From: Clostridium putrefaciens
GTDB lineage: Bacteria > Bacillota > Clostridia > Clostridiales > Clostridiaceae
Assembly (NCBI RefSeq): GCF_900461105.1
Contig: NZ_UFWZ01000001.1
Coordinates: forward strand, 2,170,001 to 2,234,000
Length of the DNA: 64,000 nt
Reading direction: 5' to 3'
A program made the translations under genes and the position numbers. Positions within the stretch are counted from its first letter, which is position 1, and every line of letters starts with the position of its first letter. Shown here one piece after another: positions 45,402-55,045 of this stretch. Under the pieces are notes generated by a model. That model was not told the DNA's origin and did not search any database. It saw nothing but the letters and a program-made list of their open reading frames with translations.

Positions 45402-45620
45402 TCATGGCATTATCTCTGCCAAATATGGTGAGAAAGTTTTACGATTCAGTTCTGTGATTTTGTTAAATTCATCTACACTTATTAACCCCTTTTCAAGTAT
45501 AGATTTCAGTATCTTCTGAGCAAGAATATAATCATATTCCCTCTGTAATTCCTCCTGCGTATATACCTTCTTTATGGATATAGGCATCTGCTGTTCCTCT
45601 GTGATTTTTGTAACCTGCAT
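45402..45620 (-). CDS. small SHOCT-like protein
   Basis: A 72-residue protein; YTQEELQREYDYILAQKILK followed by SILEKGLISVDEFNKITEL has the two-helix SHOCT-like pattern (short helix, L-x-x-G-x-I-x-x-x-E-F). TTGGAGGATAAG precedes the start. It precedes the recombinases by 60 bases on the same strand; such small genes often accompany multi-recombinase modules. It could be a directionality or regulatory factor. Confidence 0.65.
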   Translation of the reverse strand: MQVTKITEEQQMPISIKKVYTQEELQREYDYILAQKILKSILEKGLISVDEFNKITELNRKTFSPYLAEIMP

Positions 45621-45706
45621 AACTTATCCTCCAATCCTTGAGAATTAATCCCTCTAACTTCCTAAGGACAAAAAACATAGATTTGGACGGATGCTTTATA
45701 AAAAAG

Positions 45707-45747
45707 AAAAAAGCCTGCAAGAAACTCCGAAGAGAATCCTACAGGCT
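45707..45747 (-). terminator. strong terminator after the lysis module
   Basis: Minus strand: AGCCTGTAGGATTCTCTTCG through GCAGGCT followed by TTTTTTC. It lies between the amidase (45801) and the SHOCT-like gene (45620) and probably ends the late operon. Confidence 0.8.
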
Positions 45748-45800
45748 GTCATTTAATTAATATTTTGTTAAACTTTTGTGGTGTAATCAAGGAGTAACAG

Positions 45801-46484
45801 CTACTTATTAAATATCGTAATTGTTGCATCAAATCCTGCTGCCTTTAGCTTCTGCACTTGATTTTCTGCATTTTCTCTTACCTTATAAGATCCCGCCATT
45901 ACTCTATAAAAGATTTCTCCATTTACCAGTGGTGTTTGTACTACTGATTCAGCATAATCAACTCCTACTTGTGCAAGAATGGATTTTGCTAACACCTTTA
46001 CTATTTGATTTCTTTTAGTATCAAATAAATTATTATCTCCTGTATTATCGAGAAATCCAATCTCTACGAGTATTGCCGAAGCTTTAGTTTCTCTTAGCAC
46101 ATGAAAGTTACCTTCCTTAATACCTCTATCTACAAATCCCAAGGACACAAGAGATGTCTGTATCCTTTCCGCCAAACTTTTAGTTTTTTCTCGTGGATTT
46201 AAATATGTGTAAGTTTCAACACCCTTAGCCTTTTCTGGTTCATAAGCATTCCTGTGAAAGGATATAAAATAATCATAGGTATTTCTGTTTTCAAAATTGC
46301 TTCTCGCATTAAGGCTTACTGTGTCATCTGAAGTTCTTGTTTCATCTACAATAATTCCATGCCTTCTTACCTCTGATGCTATAGATCTGCCTAAATTTAA
46401 AACATCATTACTTTCTTTTCTCATCTTGTAACAAGCACCACTGTCTTCTCCTCCATGTCCGTAATCAAAACATAATCTAACCAT
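45801..46484 (-). CDS. N-acetylmuramoyl-L-alanine amidase (endolysin)
   Basis: A 227-residue lysin with an Amidase_3 domain. Zinc ligands are in LCFDYGHGGEDSGACY (His), then VDETRTSDDTVSLNARSNFE, FISFHRNAYEPEKAKGVETY (His), and the catalytic glutamate in AILVEIGFLDNTGDN. Residues 180-227 (IFYRVMAGSYKVRENAENQV) form a SPOR-like cell-wall-binding repeat. It overlaps the holin gene by eight bases. It cuts the amide bond between muramic acid and L-alanine at the end of infection. Confidence 0.92.
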   Translation of the reverse strand: MVRLCFDYGHGGEDSGACYKMRKESNDVLNLGRSIASEVRRHGIIVDETRTSDDTVSLNARSNFENRNTYDYFISFHRNAYEPEKAKGVETYTYLNPREKTKSLAERIQTSLVSLGFVDRGIKEGNFHVLRETKASAILVEIGFLDNTGDNNLFDTKRNQIVKVLAKSILAQVGVDYAESVVQTPLVNGEIFYRVMAGSYKVRENAENQVQKLKAAGFDATITIFNK

Positions 46485-46887
46485 TACCTTTCTCCTCCTT
46501 ATTTAGCTGTTGTAAAACACTTTTTAATTTCGGTGGTATTGGTAAACCTATCTTAGCTGAGTTTTCTATAATGCTTATACCTTCATTAGAAACATAGAAA
46601 AAAATAACGGCAGTACGAATTGCACTACCGCTACCTAAAATCTTAGAATCTACAATGTGTGATACACCCACTAATACAAAAATAAGAACCTTTTTAAAAA
46701 TACCCTTAAACCCTAAACTACTAGATAACTTCTTTTCTAATATTGCACGCATTACACCTGTGATATAGTCAATTATGACAAATGTAATTAAGGCATAAAG
46801 AAAGCCATCTACCCCTCCTAAGATTCCTCCTATAAAAGCCCCAATGGCTACAAAGACAGCTTGAAACACACTTAATATGTCTTTCAT
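46477..46887 (-). CDS. phage holin (toxin-secretion/phi29-like type)
   Basis: A protein of about 136 residues starting at 46887 (AAAGGGG nine bases upstream). The pattern of helices (VFQAVFVAIGAFIGGILGGV; DGFLYALITFVIIDYITGVM; VLIFVLVGVSHIVDSKIL) and the motif DYITGVMRAILEKKLSSSLG match the Holin_4 family. It makes pores that let the amidase reach the wall. It is co-translated with the amidase. Confidence 0.88.
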   Translation of the reverse strand: MKDILSVFQAVFVAIGAFIGGILGGVDGFLYALITFVIIDYITGVMRAILEKKLSSSLGFKGIFKKVLIFVLVGVSHIVDSKILGSGSAIRTAVIFFYVSNEGISIIENSAKIGLPIPPKLKSVLQQLNKEEKGNG

Positions 46888-46923
46888 AAGTACATCCCCT
46901 TTATATATTTTTTGTACCAAAAT

Positions 46924-48372
46924 CTAAAATATACCGTCTAGAATATTGTCAATTATAAAATCGTATTGTATCTTCATTGTGTTAGTTGGTGTTTTAGTAA
47001 CCGGAGCTGCTAGTAGTGTTTGAGCGCCTATAAGTGATAGTCCAAATATATAACAATAATAGTAATCGGAGTAAGAGCCACTTGTATATCCGAAGCAATA
47101 TCCATAATTATGACTTTTACTAAAAAAATATATTGCATACTCAGCTGATGGCATAGACCTCTTTGCCAAGATTCCATTAATTATAGGCTTAAGTGAGTTA
47201 TCATAAAAATGTAGATATTTATTATTATCACTAAATATCCAATATTCCTTTGTTTTTCCTAGTATATTTATTGACCACATAGTTCCTTCTCCACTTGGCG
47301 TATCTATGGTATAGTCTGTTTCTATATCATAATTAGCATTTAGCTTTAAAAAATGTGATACATAAACCCCTTTTATATAATAAGATACTGTCATATATGG
47401 TACTCCATCTATCACTTTAAAAGATTCTATTGTAGGTATTAGTCCAGATGCATCTTTATAACTACTTGCACTTTTACTTATCTTCTCCACCCAACTACCA
47501 TCTTTTTGAAATACATAAATATCTATGCCATCGTTTTTAATATTATATAAATACAAATATTTAGAATCTGCACTTATACCATTTATTTTAAAATCATTTT
47601 TAAGCATTTTTGACCCGTCATCTTTATAAAAGTAATTATCTTCAGCTTGATTATTTGCACAACTATCTAAAAAGAAGCTTTTAAAAGTTCTATACTCAAC
47701 TGATGAATTTGTAGTTAAGTACAAGCAATATCCGATATTATCATAGTCGGAACAATTATAAGTTATTGATTTTAAGCTACGTATAACAGTATGTCTTTTA
47801 TCTATTGTTGAATCACTACCTGTACCATTCACATTAATTGCATATAATTCTCGGTTTCCGTTATCTCGACACCAATAAATTGTTTGAAAGGTTCCATTAC
47901 TAGCATGAGTTGGAAAGTCGAAAACAAAATGTATTTTTATTTTCCCATCTTTCTCTGGATTACAATAACTTTCAGACAAATTTATAGTTCCTTGATATGC
48001 ATCATCACCAGCATAAGTGTCGTTTTTATCACACCATCCAATTACCTTCCCTTTCATAAGCTTTTCATCAACATTCTCTATACCACCATAATCAGTTAGA
48101 CATATTTTTCTAAAGGGAAAACTAACATATCCCTTTTGAATATCTCCTCCAACCATTAGCCGTCTGTAAAAAAAATCAAAAAACATCAGGTTCATAACTG
48201 AGCCGTTGATTAGATTTTCGGTTTCTGCATGGTATACCTTATTTCCCGTCTCTAAGTCGTAGAGTTCAACAGTAGCAATTCCTCTGATATTTGAGATAGG
48301 TTTTTTCTTATTAAGTTTGATTACATTATTATTAATTAAATCTTTATTAAAAGATATAGTCTCTCTATACAT
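46924..48372 (-). CDS. probable baseplate or receptor-binding protein
   Basis: A 482-residue protein between Tal and the holin. N-terminal part (residues 1-90): VELYDLETGNKVYHAETENL. The rest is rich in strands with many Tyr and Ser residues. Short repeats of the DKRHTVIRSLKSITYNCSD kind suggest a beta-rich fold, perhaps a propeller. No enzymatic motif is visible. In phages of this layout this place holds the protein that touches the host surface. That is position-based inference. Confidence 0.6.
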   Translation of the reverse strand: MYRETISFNKDLINNNVIKLNKKKPISNIRGIATVELYDLETGNKVYHAETENLINGSVMNLMFFDFFYRRLMVGGDIQKGYVSFPFRKICLTDYGGIENVDEKLMKGKVIGWCDKNDTYAGDDAYQGTINLSESYCNPEKDGKIKIHFVFDFPTHASNGTFQTIYWCRDNGNRELYAINVNGTGSDSTIDKRHTVIRSLKSITYNCSDYDNIGYCLYLTTNSSVEYRTFKSFFLDSCANNQAEDNYFYKDDGSKMLKNDFKINGISADSKYLYLYNIKNDGIDIYVFQKDGSWVEKISKSASSYKDASGLIPTIESFKVIDGVPYMTVSYYIKGVYVSHFLKLNANYDIETDYTIDTPSGEGTMWSINILGKTKEYWIFSDNNKYLHFYDNSLKPIINGILAKRSMPSAEYAIYFFSKSHNYGYCFGYTSGSYSDYYYCYIFGLSLIGAQTLLAAPVTKTPTNTMKIQYDFIIDNILDGIF

Positions 48373-48416
48373 AACAAGGCTCCTTTCTCTTCCATTATTA
48401 AATACCCTTTCTTAAT

Positions 48417-50039
48417 TCATATAATCTCTATTGTTACACCAGCCTCTGCGATTCTTATATCAACATCAGCAACCTTTACTTCTTGAACTGAATTTGACTT
48501 TATAATTTCATTCATAGTTATACCTGTTTCATATTCTTTTAATATCTGTGACGGATTTACTATATCAATGTTTTCAATTACTTCTGCATGAGGCGGTTCT
48601 GCACTCATGCCCCCCTGAAGATTTCTTCCATCAATCATACATTGAAGATTATAAATTGGTATTGTTACCGTTCCATTATCAGCTTTTAAGTTTATACCTA
48701 TATAATGATTTCCTTGAGCAACTTGAGGAATTCCGAGTGGGATTCCTATAATATTATCACCTTGCTCCAGTTTCTGCTTTGGTTTAAACGGTATCTCTAC
48801 ATTATCTAAAAGTATCTTTACAGTTAAAGTGCTCCCCATACTTGAATTACAACTTATAGATAAATTAACACTTAAATTTGTACTTGAAACTGCAGTAATG
48901 CCTAAATAGATTGGTTGAATTTCGCTGGTTGAAACTATAACCTCTTGTGAATTGGCATAATAAAGCATACTAGTTAACGCTTGAGCTACCTTGTTTCCCA
49001 GTTCATCTCTTACTGTGCTAATCATTGCTGTAAAATCACTTTGACCTCTAGATTTAGGCTGACCTAGCTCAACTTTTGTATTCCATCCACTTAATAAGTC
49101 TTGCTTTATTTTAATTACTTCCACTAACACATCTATATCAAACTCTTCATACTTTACTAAAACATAATCTCCTAGATTAACCTGTTGAAGACTTTTAAAG
49201 TTTTCATATTCCTTTGATTTACTAATCTCTATAAAGTCTACTTCTATGTTCACGTTAGCAATTCCCTTGGTCTTTACATACTCCTTTGCCATTATCCTTA
49301 AGGTAGGTTCATCAGCTGCATCTTTGAACTCAACTGGCTTTATGATATGAAAAGGTGGGTACTTTAAACTATCAAAATTAGGTATAGTTATATATTTTTC
49401 AGCTAGTGTTATACCATTGAAGCCTTTAGGATAAATCTTAGTAGCTAAGTCAGTGGTATCACTGGTAACCTTTATACCTCTAATATTTTTTCCATACTTA
49501 ATTAACATACCTGTTTCTTTTCCAATTTGCTTTAGTATTTTAATATTATAATTATCCCTATATAATTCACCAGTTCCCCATCTTTCAATAATTTTAAATA
49601 TTGCTTCTACTGGATTTAGTTCTATCATATATAATGTATTATTTATTAAAATATCACTGTCTACTGTATATCTTGATTCTAGATCACCAACTAAAGACTT
49701 TTCTAGAGCAGTTTTTACACTACATTTCACCGCTCTTTCATCTTCTATAAAATAAAAAGCCAAGTCATAAAAAATATGCTTAGCCCAAATCATAATTATT
49801 TTATTATTATCTTGCTTTTTCTCAACTTTATATATTCTAAACAGTTGATTATTTGCCTTTATAATATTGAAGTATTCTAGATGAACTGCTTTTTTAGATT
49901 TAACCGGATATTCTAAATATAAGCTGTATTCACCATTTAATTCATTAGTAATTTCTGCTTTAATAGCTTCATTTAATTTACCTAGTCCATTATTTTCAAA
50001 TTCACCTTTTTTAGTTTTCTTATCATAAACATAAATCAT
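48417..50039 (-). CDS. tail-associated protein Tal (prophage tail endopeptidase family)
   Basis: A protein of about 540 residues; the start at 50039 overlaps the Dit stop (TAATG). Its first 350 residues match the Prophage_tail/Gp44-like fold: MIYVYDKKTKKGEF, LYLEYPVKSKKAVHLEYFNI, ELVKYEEFDIDVLVEVIKIK-type strands and WNTKVELGQPKSRG. The C-terminal 190 residues form a separate domain (LQGGMSAEPPHAEVIENIDI). It would cap the tail tip beneath Dit and begin host contact. Confidence 0.8.
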   Translation of the reverse strand: MIYVYDKKTKKGEFENNGLGKLNEAIKAEITNELNGEYSLYLEYPVKSKKAVHLEYFNIIKANNQLFRIYKVEKKQDNNKIIMIWAKHIFYDLAFYFIEDERAVKCSVKTALEKSLVGDLESRYTVDSDILINNTLYMIELNPVEAIFKIIERWGTGELYRDNYNIKILKQIGKETGMLIKYGKNIRGIKVTSDTTDLATKIYPKGFNGITLAEKYITIPNFDSLKYPPFHIIKPVEFKDAADEPTLRIMAKEYVKTKGIANVNIEVDFIEISKSKEYENFKSLQQVNLGDYVLVKYEEFDIDVLVEVIKIKQDLLSGWNTKVELGQPKSRGQSDFTAMISTVRDELGNKVAQALTSMLYYANSQEVIVSTSEIQPIYLGITAVSSTNLSVNLSISCNSSMGSTLTVKILLDNVEIPFKPKQKLEQGDNIIGIPLGIPQVAQGNHYIGINLKADNGTVTIPIYNLQCMIDGRNLQGGMSAEPPHAEVIENIDIVNPSQILKEYETGITMNEIIKSNSVQEVKVADVDIRIAEAGVTIEII

Positions 50040-50746
50040 TATAGCCACCGCCAATTAGGTAAAAGGACTATTTTGCTAACACTGCCTACCCAGCTTATCT
50101 TATTCTCTCCTATTTTTAGCTTTGGAAAATTTCCTTCCATTTTAAAGTTTAAATTATCTAAAGCTTCATTATAACAATCCTCTATATCACTGTTAATTAT
50201 TATGCTATTATTAATTCCTTTTAATTTTATAAGTGTATCATTTATAAATAATTCAATGTTTCCACTACCATAAACAGTTATGATAGGGCTACTCTCTAGA
50301 GTACCCATATTATTTATAATACTATCTGTTTTCACTATTGTTATAACTTGATTACTAACTTCATATTTGAAAGGTTTGCAGTTAAACACTAATGGAAAGG
50401 CTCCAACAGATTTATATATAGGTTTAAAATCTATAGCGTTTACAACTTGTGCTATATACCTTTTATTTGCTTGATAACTAAATATAAGATTCGACTCACC
50501 ACTACTAAAAAGCCATCCTTTTATTTCATCTATTTTATCTGTTAAATTTTCTCTTGACTTTAGAGTACATTCTACTAAGACAGTTATATCTTCATAGGTT
50601 TCTTCATCAAATTTTATACTTGAATCTCTCCCAGGAATAGGCACATAAGATACTCTACGTTTTGGTGAAGGAATTATAGGTCTTTTGGCAATAAAAATGC
50701 CATAATCTTTATAGCTATCCTTATTGGCAAAGCTAAAACTTAACAT
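50039..50746 (-). CDS. distal tail protein (Dit)
   Basis: A 235-residue protein with a siphophage tail component fold. SYKDYGIFIAKRPIIPSPKR and VSYVPIPGRDSSIKFDEETY are typical of SPP1 gp19.1-like Dit. It forms the hub between tube and tip. It starts two bases after the tape-measure stop and overlaps Tal by one base. Confidence 0.85.
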   Translation of the reverse strand: MLSFSFANKDSYKDYGIFIAKRPIIPSPKRRVSYVPIPGRDSSIKFDEETYEDITVLVECTLKSRENLTDKIDEIKGWLFSSGESNLIFSYQANKRYIAQVVNAIDFKPIYKSVGAFPLVFNCKPFKYEVSNQVITIVKTDSIINNMGTLESSPIITVYGSGNIELFINDTLIKLKGINNSIIINSDIEDCYNEALDNLNFKMEGNFPKLKIGENKISWVGSVSKIVLLPNWRWL

Positions 50747-50747
50747 A

Positions 50748-53315
50748 CTATTTACCCCCTCTTCCCATTACAGCTCTTTGTCTATAAAATTCAAGTTCAT
50801 AAGCAAGTTGTTCGATATCTTTATCTGTGTTGTTTATGAAGTTTTCTATATGAAGTGATAGACCACCACTCCCTCCACCTTTAGCCTTTTCTATTGCCTT
50901 AGCCATTAAGCTATCCAATCTATCAATAGGCAGTACCGCCTCAGATCCGGCTTCTCCAACCCCTATAATACTAGGTCTATTAAAAATACCCCCACTCGCA
51001 TACCAATCGACATTTAGGCGTGGAACACTTGGTGGTGTTAAGTTAAATTCTCCCTTTAAACTAAAGTGAGGTAGCTTAATTTTAGGTATTTTAATCTCTG
51101 GTAATCTTAGATTACTAAAAAATCCTTCAATTGCATTTATTGCATTACTCACAGCATTTTTAGCAGCATTTATCGGATTTACAATAGACTCTTTAATCTT
51201 ATTCCATACTATTGCAGTTATATCTTTAATTCCGTTCCATGTACCTAATATTATCCCTTTAATAACTTCAAATCCTGTTTTTATAATTTCTCTAATTAAA
51301 TCAACGGCTGATTTTATAACACTCTGTATTCCACTCCATAAATTAAAGGTGATATTTTTTATTCCTTCCCACACTCCATTCCAATCACCTTTGATTGCGC
51401 TAGTTATAATTTTTATAATGTCCTGTATAACCCTTAGTGTTGTATTTACTATAGTAGCCACCAAGTTAAAAGCAGTAGTTATTATATTTACAAAATCATC
51501 ACCATACTTGATCCATATTTGATTTGCCAATGCAACAAAAGCTTGAAACATAGACTTTAAGCTTTCAATAACACCACCTATTAAAGTTTTAACTGCATTC
51601 CATACAATATTTACTGAATTTCTAAAGTCTTCATTATTTTTATATAAAACTACAAAAGTGGCTATAAGTCCTACTATTGCACCTATAATTATTCCAACCG
51701 GCCCTGTAATAGCAGTAAAAGCAGTTCCTAAGGCTCCGCTTGCGCCTCCTGCAGCACCAAGGGCTGTAGAAATAGAACCTAATGTTGAAAATAGTATACC
51801 ACCAGCGGATATAAGCTTTCCTACAACACCTAAAACAGGTCCAATAGCAGCTGCAACAAGAGCAAGTTTTAAAATCATATCCTGCTGTGCTGGATTTAGT
51901 TCATTAAACTTTTCAATGATTGATATTATTGCTTGTATAAACTTCTCAACGGCAGGCATTGCATTATTTACTGCTTCAAATAACTTTTTGCCCAAGGGCT
52001 CTAAGGCTACAGCCATTTTGTTTTTTAACATCACAAACTGTTCAGCTGCATCTGCTGTATCTGTATAAACCTGTTCAATAGTTTCTGGACTTGACTTAAG
52101 ACTGTTTATTAACTCATCTAAATTTAACCTTCCTTCTCTTATAGCTGATGCCATATCTGGACCTGCTCTCGCCCCAAACATCTCTAATGCCATGGCATTA
52201 GCTTCACCTGCAGTACCTGCTTCTTTGATTCTTGTTACCATCTCTTGAAGAGCCTTATTAGGTTCACTAATACCTTCTCTTGCCATCTTTCCAAGGGCAA
52301 CTCTTAAAGATCCTACAACTAGCTCTGTATTAACCCCTTCCTTTTCAAACTTCCCCATCATTGCTGCGGAAGTTTCCCAATCAAAACCCATTTGTCTTAA
52401 AGGGCCACCAAACTGTGCCATAAGTTGTTGTAGTCTACTAACACCTATTCCTGTGCTTTGACTTACTTTAAAGGTGTAATCTAATGCTTTTCCATAGTCT
52501 TCTGTTTTTAGTCCAGCATCTTGAAACATTCTAGTAGAAGCGGGGATTAAAGTATTTATATCTTCTCCGGTTATTTTTGCAAGTCTTAACATCTGCGTAG
52601 AAAGATTTTGAAGGGATTCTCCTGAAAGACCTGTACGAGTATTTAAATCTGCTATTGCTTTACTTGCATCCCCCATAGTCGTATCTACAGTTGTATATAC
52701 AGATTTAAAATCATCTTCTAAACCTTGAAGTGCTTCCCCTGTAGCCCCAGTGCCTATTCTTATTGAATCACTTGCTTCATCAAAATCACTAGCAAGCTTA
52801 AAAAGTCCTACTCCCGCCGCTGCTATAGGGGCTGTTACTGTTTTGCTTAAGGTGCTTCCAACACTTGAAAAGCCATCTCCTACTTTTTTCATTTTGCTTC
52901 CAATACCCTCAAGGTTTTTCCCCAATGTGGTAAATCCACTACTTTGAACCTGTATCTCCTTGTTTAATCCAGAGAGTTCATTTTCCATTTTGTTAAGTTC
53001 TGCTGTTGCATAATTGAGCTTAATTTTAAGGTTTTCAGTAGCCTTAGCATCTTCACCTTTTGTAGCTACACTTTCTTGATAACTCTTTTTTAGAGCCTCG
53101 ACCTTAGACTTCTGAAGTTCCATCTGTTTATTTAAACTATCTGCCTTAAGCTTCAGTCCTTCTGTAGTCTTTCCATAATCGCCCATTTTAGAGCTTGTAG
53201 CAGCAAACTCACTCTGAACTACCTTTAGACTTCTTTGAATCTTAGAAACTCCTTCTTGAAATCCTCTATCATCAAGACCTACTCTAGCAACTACAGTATT
53301 TGAATCTCTCGCCAT
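50748..53315 (-). CDS. tail tape measure protein
   Basis: An 855-residue protein. A coiled-coil N-terminus (1-115) is followed by a TP901-type core (FDEASDSIRIGTGATGEALQ; MGFDWETSAAMMGKFEKEGV). Several hydrophobic helices lie at about 485-560, and a tail region has repeated WNGI/IW-K segments. At about 0.15 nm per residue it would fit a tail near 130 nm (family rule, not measured). It follows the chaperone pair as usual. Confidence 0.92.
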   Translation of the reverse strand: MARDSNTVVARVGLDDRGFQEGVSKIQRSLKVVQSEFAATSSKMGDYGKTTEGLKLKADSLNKQMELQKSKVEALKKSYQESVATKGEDAKATENLKIKLNYATAELNKMENELSGLNKEIQVQSSGFTTLGKNLEGIGSKMKKVGDGFSSVGSTLSKTVTAPIAAAGVGLFKLASDFDEASDSIRIGTGATGEALQGLEDDFKSVYTTVDTTMGDASKAIADLNTRTGLSGESLQNLSTQMLRLAKITGEDINTLIPASTRMFQDAGLKTEDYGKALDYTFKVSQSTGIGVSRLQQLMAQFGGPLRQMGFDWETSAAMMGKFEKEGVNTELVVGSLRVALGKMAREGISEPNKALQEMVTRIKEAGTAGEANAMALEMFGARAGPDMASAIREGRLNLDELINSLKSSPETIEQVYTDTADAAEQFVMLKNKMAVALEPLGKKLFEAVNNAMPAVEKFIQAIISIIEKFNELNPAQQDMILKLALVAAAIGPVLGVVGKLISAGGILFSTLGSISTALGAAGGASGALGTAFTAITGPVGIIIGAIVGLIATFVVLYKNNEDFRNSVNIVWNAVKTLIGGVIESLKSMFQAFVALANQIWIKYGDDFVNIITTAFNLVATIVNTTLRVIQDIIKIITSAIKGDWNGVWEGIKNITFNLWSGIQSVIKSAVDLIREIIKTGFEVIKGIILGTWNGIKDITAIVWNKIKESIVNPINAAKNAVSNAINAIEGFFSNLRLPEIKIPKIKLPHFSLKGEFNLTPPSVPRLNVDWYASGGIFNRPSIIGVGEAGSEAVLPIDRLDSLMAKAIEKAKGGGSGGLSLHIENFINNTDKDIEQLAYELEFYRQRAVMGRGGK

Positions 53316-53344
53316 ATCCCCTCACCCCCTCTCACGTTGAGTTT

Positions 53345-53547
53345 CTAAAACATAACATTATCTATATAATCAAACTCTTCTTTATCAGCAATTCCATTGA
53401 CTTTCTTATATACTTTTAAAAGAGCTTGTAACTTCTTTGGTGTACTATTCCAAAACTGCTCCTCTGTCATCCTTAAAATATTAGTAGCTAAATAAAAAAG
53501 CCACTCCCAATCCCATCCACTAGAATCAGAGCAGCTTTCTATTCCCC
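53345..53547 (-). CDS. tail chaperone frameshift extension (gpGT-type)
   Basis: In the -1 frame relative to the chaperone, an open stretch of about 67 codons runs from GGGGGAATAG (53538-53547) to the stop at 53345. It contains SGWDWEWLFYLATNIL and LRMTEEQFWNSTPKKLQALL, typical of the T-part of clostridial phage chaperones. No separate start codon or good ribosome site precedes it, so a -1 slip is the likely route. Confidence 0.65.
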
Positions 53548-53865
53548 CATATTTTCTTCACTTACCTCTGGCATAGCAGCACTTAATGCTTCATTAACAG
53601 CTGTACCTAACCTTTCCATATCACTTAAAGTAAGCATTTTCCCTACTTCTTTAAGTGTAACACTTTCATCTTCAGCTTTAATTGCTGAGTAAATAAGTGC
53701 CCTTATAGCTTTAATCTTTTTATTTTGCAAATCTTCAAAGGCTTGGTTGATATCACCGTATACCTCTTCTAACTCACAGAAGGTGTTCATATCAAATTTA
53801 AGTTCATATTCTTTATTACTAAGCTTAAACTTAATTCCTTTATTTTTAAGTTCTGATGCTCTCAT
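53539..53865 (-). CDS. tail assembly chaperone (gpG-type)
   Basis: A protein of about 108 residues starting at 53865 (AAGGAGC upstream). KGIKFKLSNKEYELKFDMNT and ALIYSAIKAEDESVTLKEVG are typical of the phage tail-tube chaperone. Its last codons are AAT ATG GGG GAA TAG, and a run of five G's allows a -1 slip into the T frame. A truncated relative lies at 29915-30130. Confidence 0.8.
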   Translation of the reverse strand: MRASELKNKGIKFKLSNKEYELKFDMNTFCELEEVYGDINQAFEDLQNKKIKAIRALIYSAIKAEDESVTLKEVGKMLTLSDMERLGTAVNEALSAAMPEVSEENMGE

Positions 53866-54033
53866 GTTTTCAGCTCCTTTCAAAATTTCTAACGAGAAAA
53901 AGACCTACTAAATTGTAAGTCTTAAAATTAAAACTGATTTATAAATTGGAATTTGTCTGTGAATTTTGCTAAATATATCATTGGTTCAATTCAGGTTGAA
54001 ATAGTAAGATGATTGATTGAATATTGTGTTTTG

Positions 54034-54294
54034 TTATTCTATTCCATCAAGATTCATTTCCCATTGATGATCATATAAAAACCTATGAGTTTCCTCGTCA
54101 CTAGCAATCCACTCATTGTCATATCGACTATCAGCCCAAGATGTCTTTCCTACAGCACGTATGTGTAGTGATCCACCTGAAATTGTGTATATTCTTTCTT
54201 CGCTGGAATTTCTCCCCTCATAATATGTTCTCTTACTGAAACCTTCGTTCTGTTCTAATATTCTTTGTCTAACAGATGTTGTTAAGCGTGCCAT
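54034..54294 (-). CDS. 86-residue accessory protein (moron candidate)
   Basis: A small protein starting MARLTTSVRQRILEQNEGFS, with a DSRYDNEWIASDEETHRFLY segment. No family is recognised. It lies between the tail tube and chaperone genes, a spot not used by structural genes. A related prophage remnant carries a CPCC gene at the same place (30213-30497), so it is probably swappable cargo. Intergenic gaps of about 180 bases on either side support independent expression. Confidence 0.6.
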   Translation of the reverse strand: MARLTTSVRQRILEQNEGFSKRTYYEGRNSSEERIYTISGGSLHIRAVGKTSWADSRYDNEWIASDEETHRFLYDHQWEMNLDGIE

Positions 54295-54472
54295 CTTTTC
54301 CTCCCTTCATCCAATCCACGTGATTGAACAAATTACTATTTATCTATTGCTTTCATGCCATCTTTATTTCATAAATCTATTTTAACTCAACCAATTATAT
54401 AAGTATAGAGTTTTTATACTTATCCTTTCCACATTTCTAATCCATCTATTTATTTTTAGAAATCAACTTTTT

Positions 54473-55045
54473 CTATGATGACACTGTAGGCTCTTTTGGA
54501 ACAGCTGTAAACCATGAACTTATAGTTGTTGTATCTACATCCTTCATATCCTCATCAGCAATAAATCTGTAATTTCCATCAGCTTCTCTTGGATAAAATT
54601 TTCCCTTAAGCTTTGCACTTTGAGCCTTTGGCTTTTCAGCCTCCGTATCATATTCATCTGTAGCAAGTTCAAACTTACCTTTTAGAAGCCACACATACCT
54701 ATACTTTCCATTGTTCTTCTTAGATTTAAAGCCTAGTGCTATAGTTGGTGCTATGTCATCCTTATTCTCAATAAGTACACCCTTTGCAACCTTTGCCCCC
54801 TGAAGCTTTGCTCTACTCTCTAAAGATAGCTGATTTACTTCAATCTCAACATCCACTCCTTCAAATGCAGTAATAATATCTTCCACTGCATCGTCCGAAT
54901 AAATATTATCTGAATTTGACTTTGGTGAAAGCTTTGCACTTATTGCCCTTTCAAGTTTTATAGGTACATCATATGTTGTTGCCTCATTATCATCAGTTTT
55001 CAATATAGCTATGTGAATATCTTTAAGGCCTATTTGTCTAGCCAT
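54473..55045 (-). CDS. major tail protein
   Basis: A 190-residue protein starting MARQIGLKDIHIAILKTDDN and ending ISSWFTAVPKEPTVSS. It is the phi13-type major tail protein that polymerises into the tube. It overlaps the tail terminator gene by eight bases. Fragments of close relatives occur at 651-800, 1806-1953 and 30610-30837. Confidence 0.85.
   Translation of the reverse strand: MARQIGLKDIHIAILKTDDNEATTYDVPIKLERAISAKLSPKSNSDNIYSDDAVEDIITAFEGVDVEIEVNQLSLESRAKLQGAKVAKGVLIENKDDIAPTIALGFKSKKNNGKYRYVWLLKGKFELATDEYDTEAEKPKAQSAKLKGKFYPREADGNYRFIADEDMKDVDTTTISSWFTAVPKEPTVSS

Noticed and set aside
51658-52068. Plus-strand frame opposite the tape measure gene
   Set aside because: Low-complexity Ala/Pro-rich antisense frame without a ribosome site.
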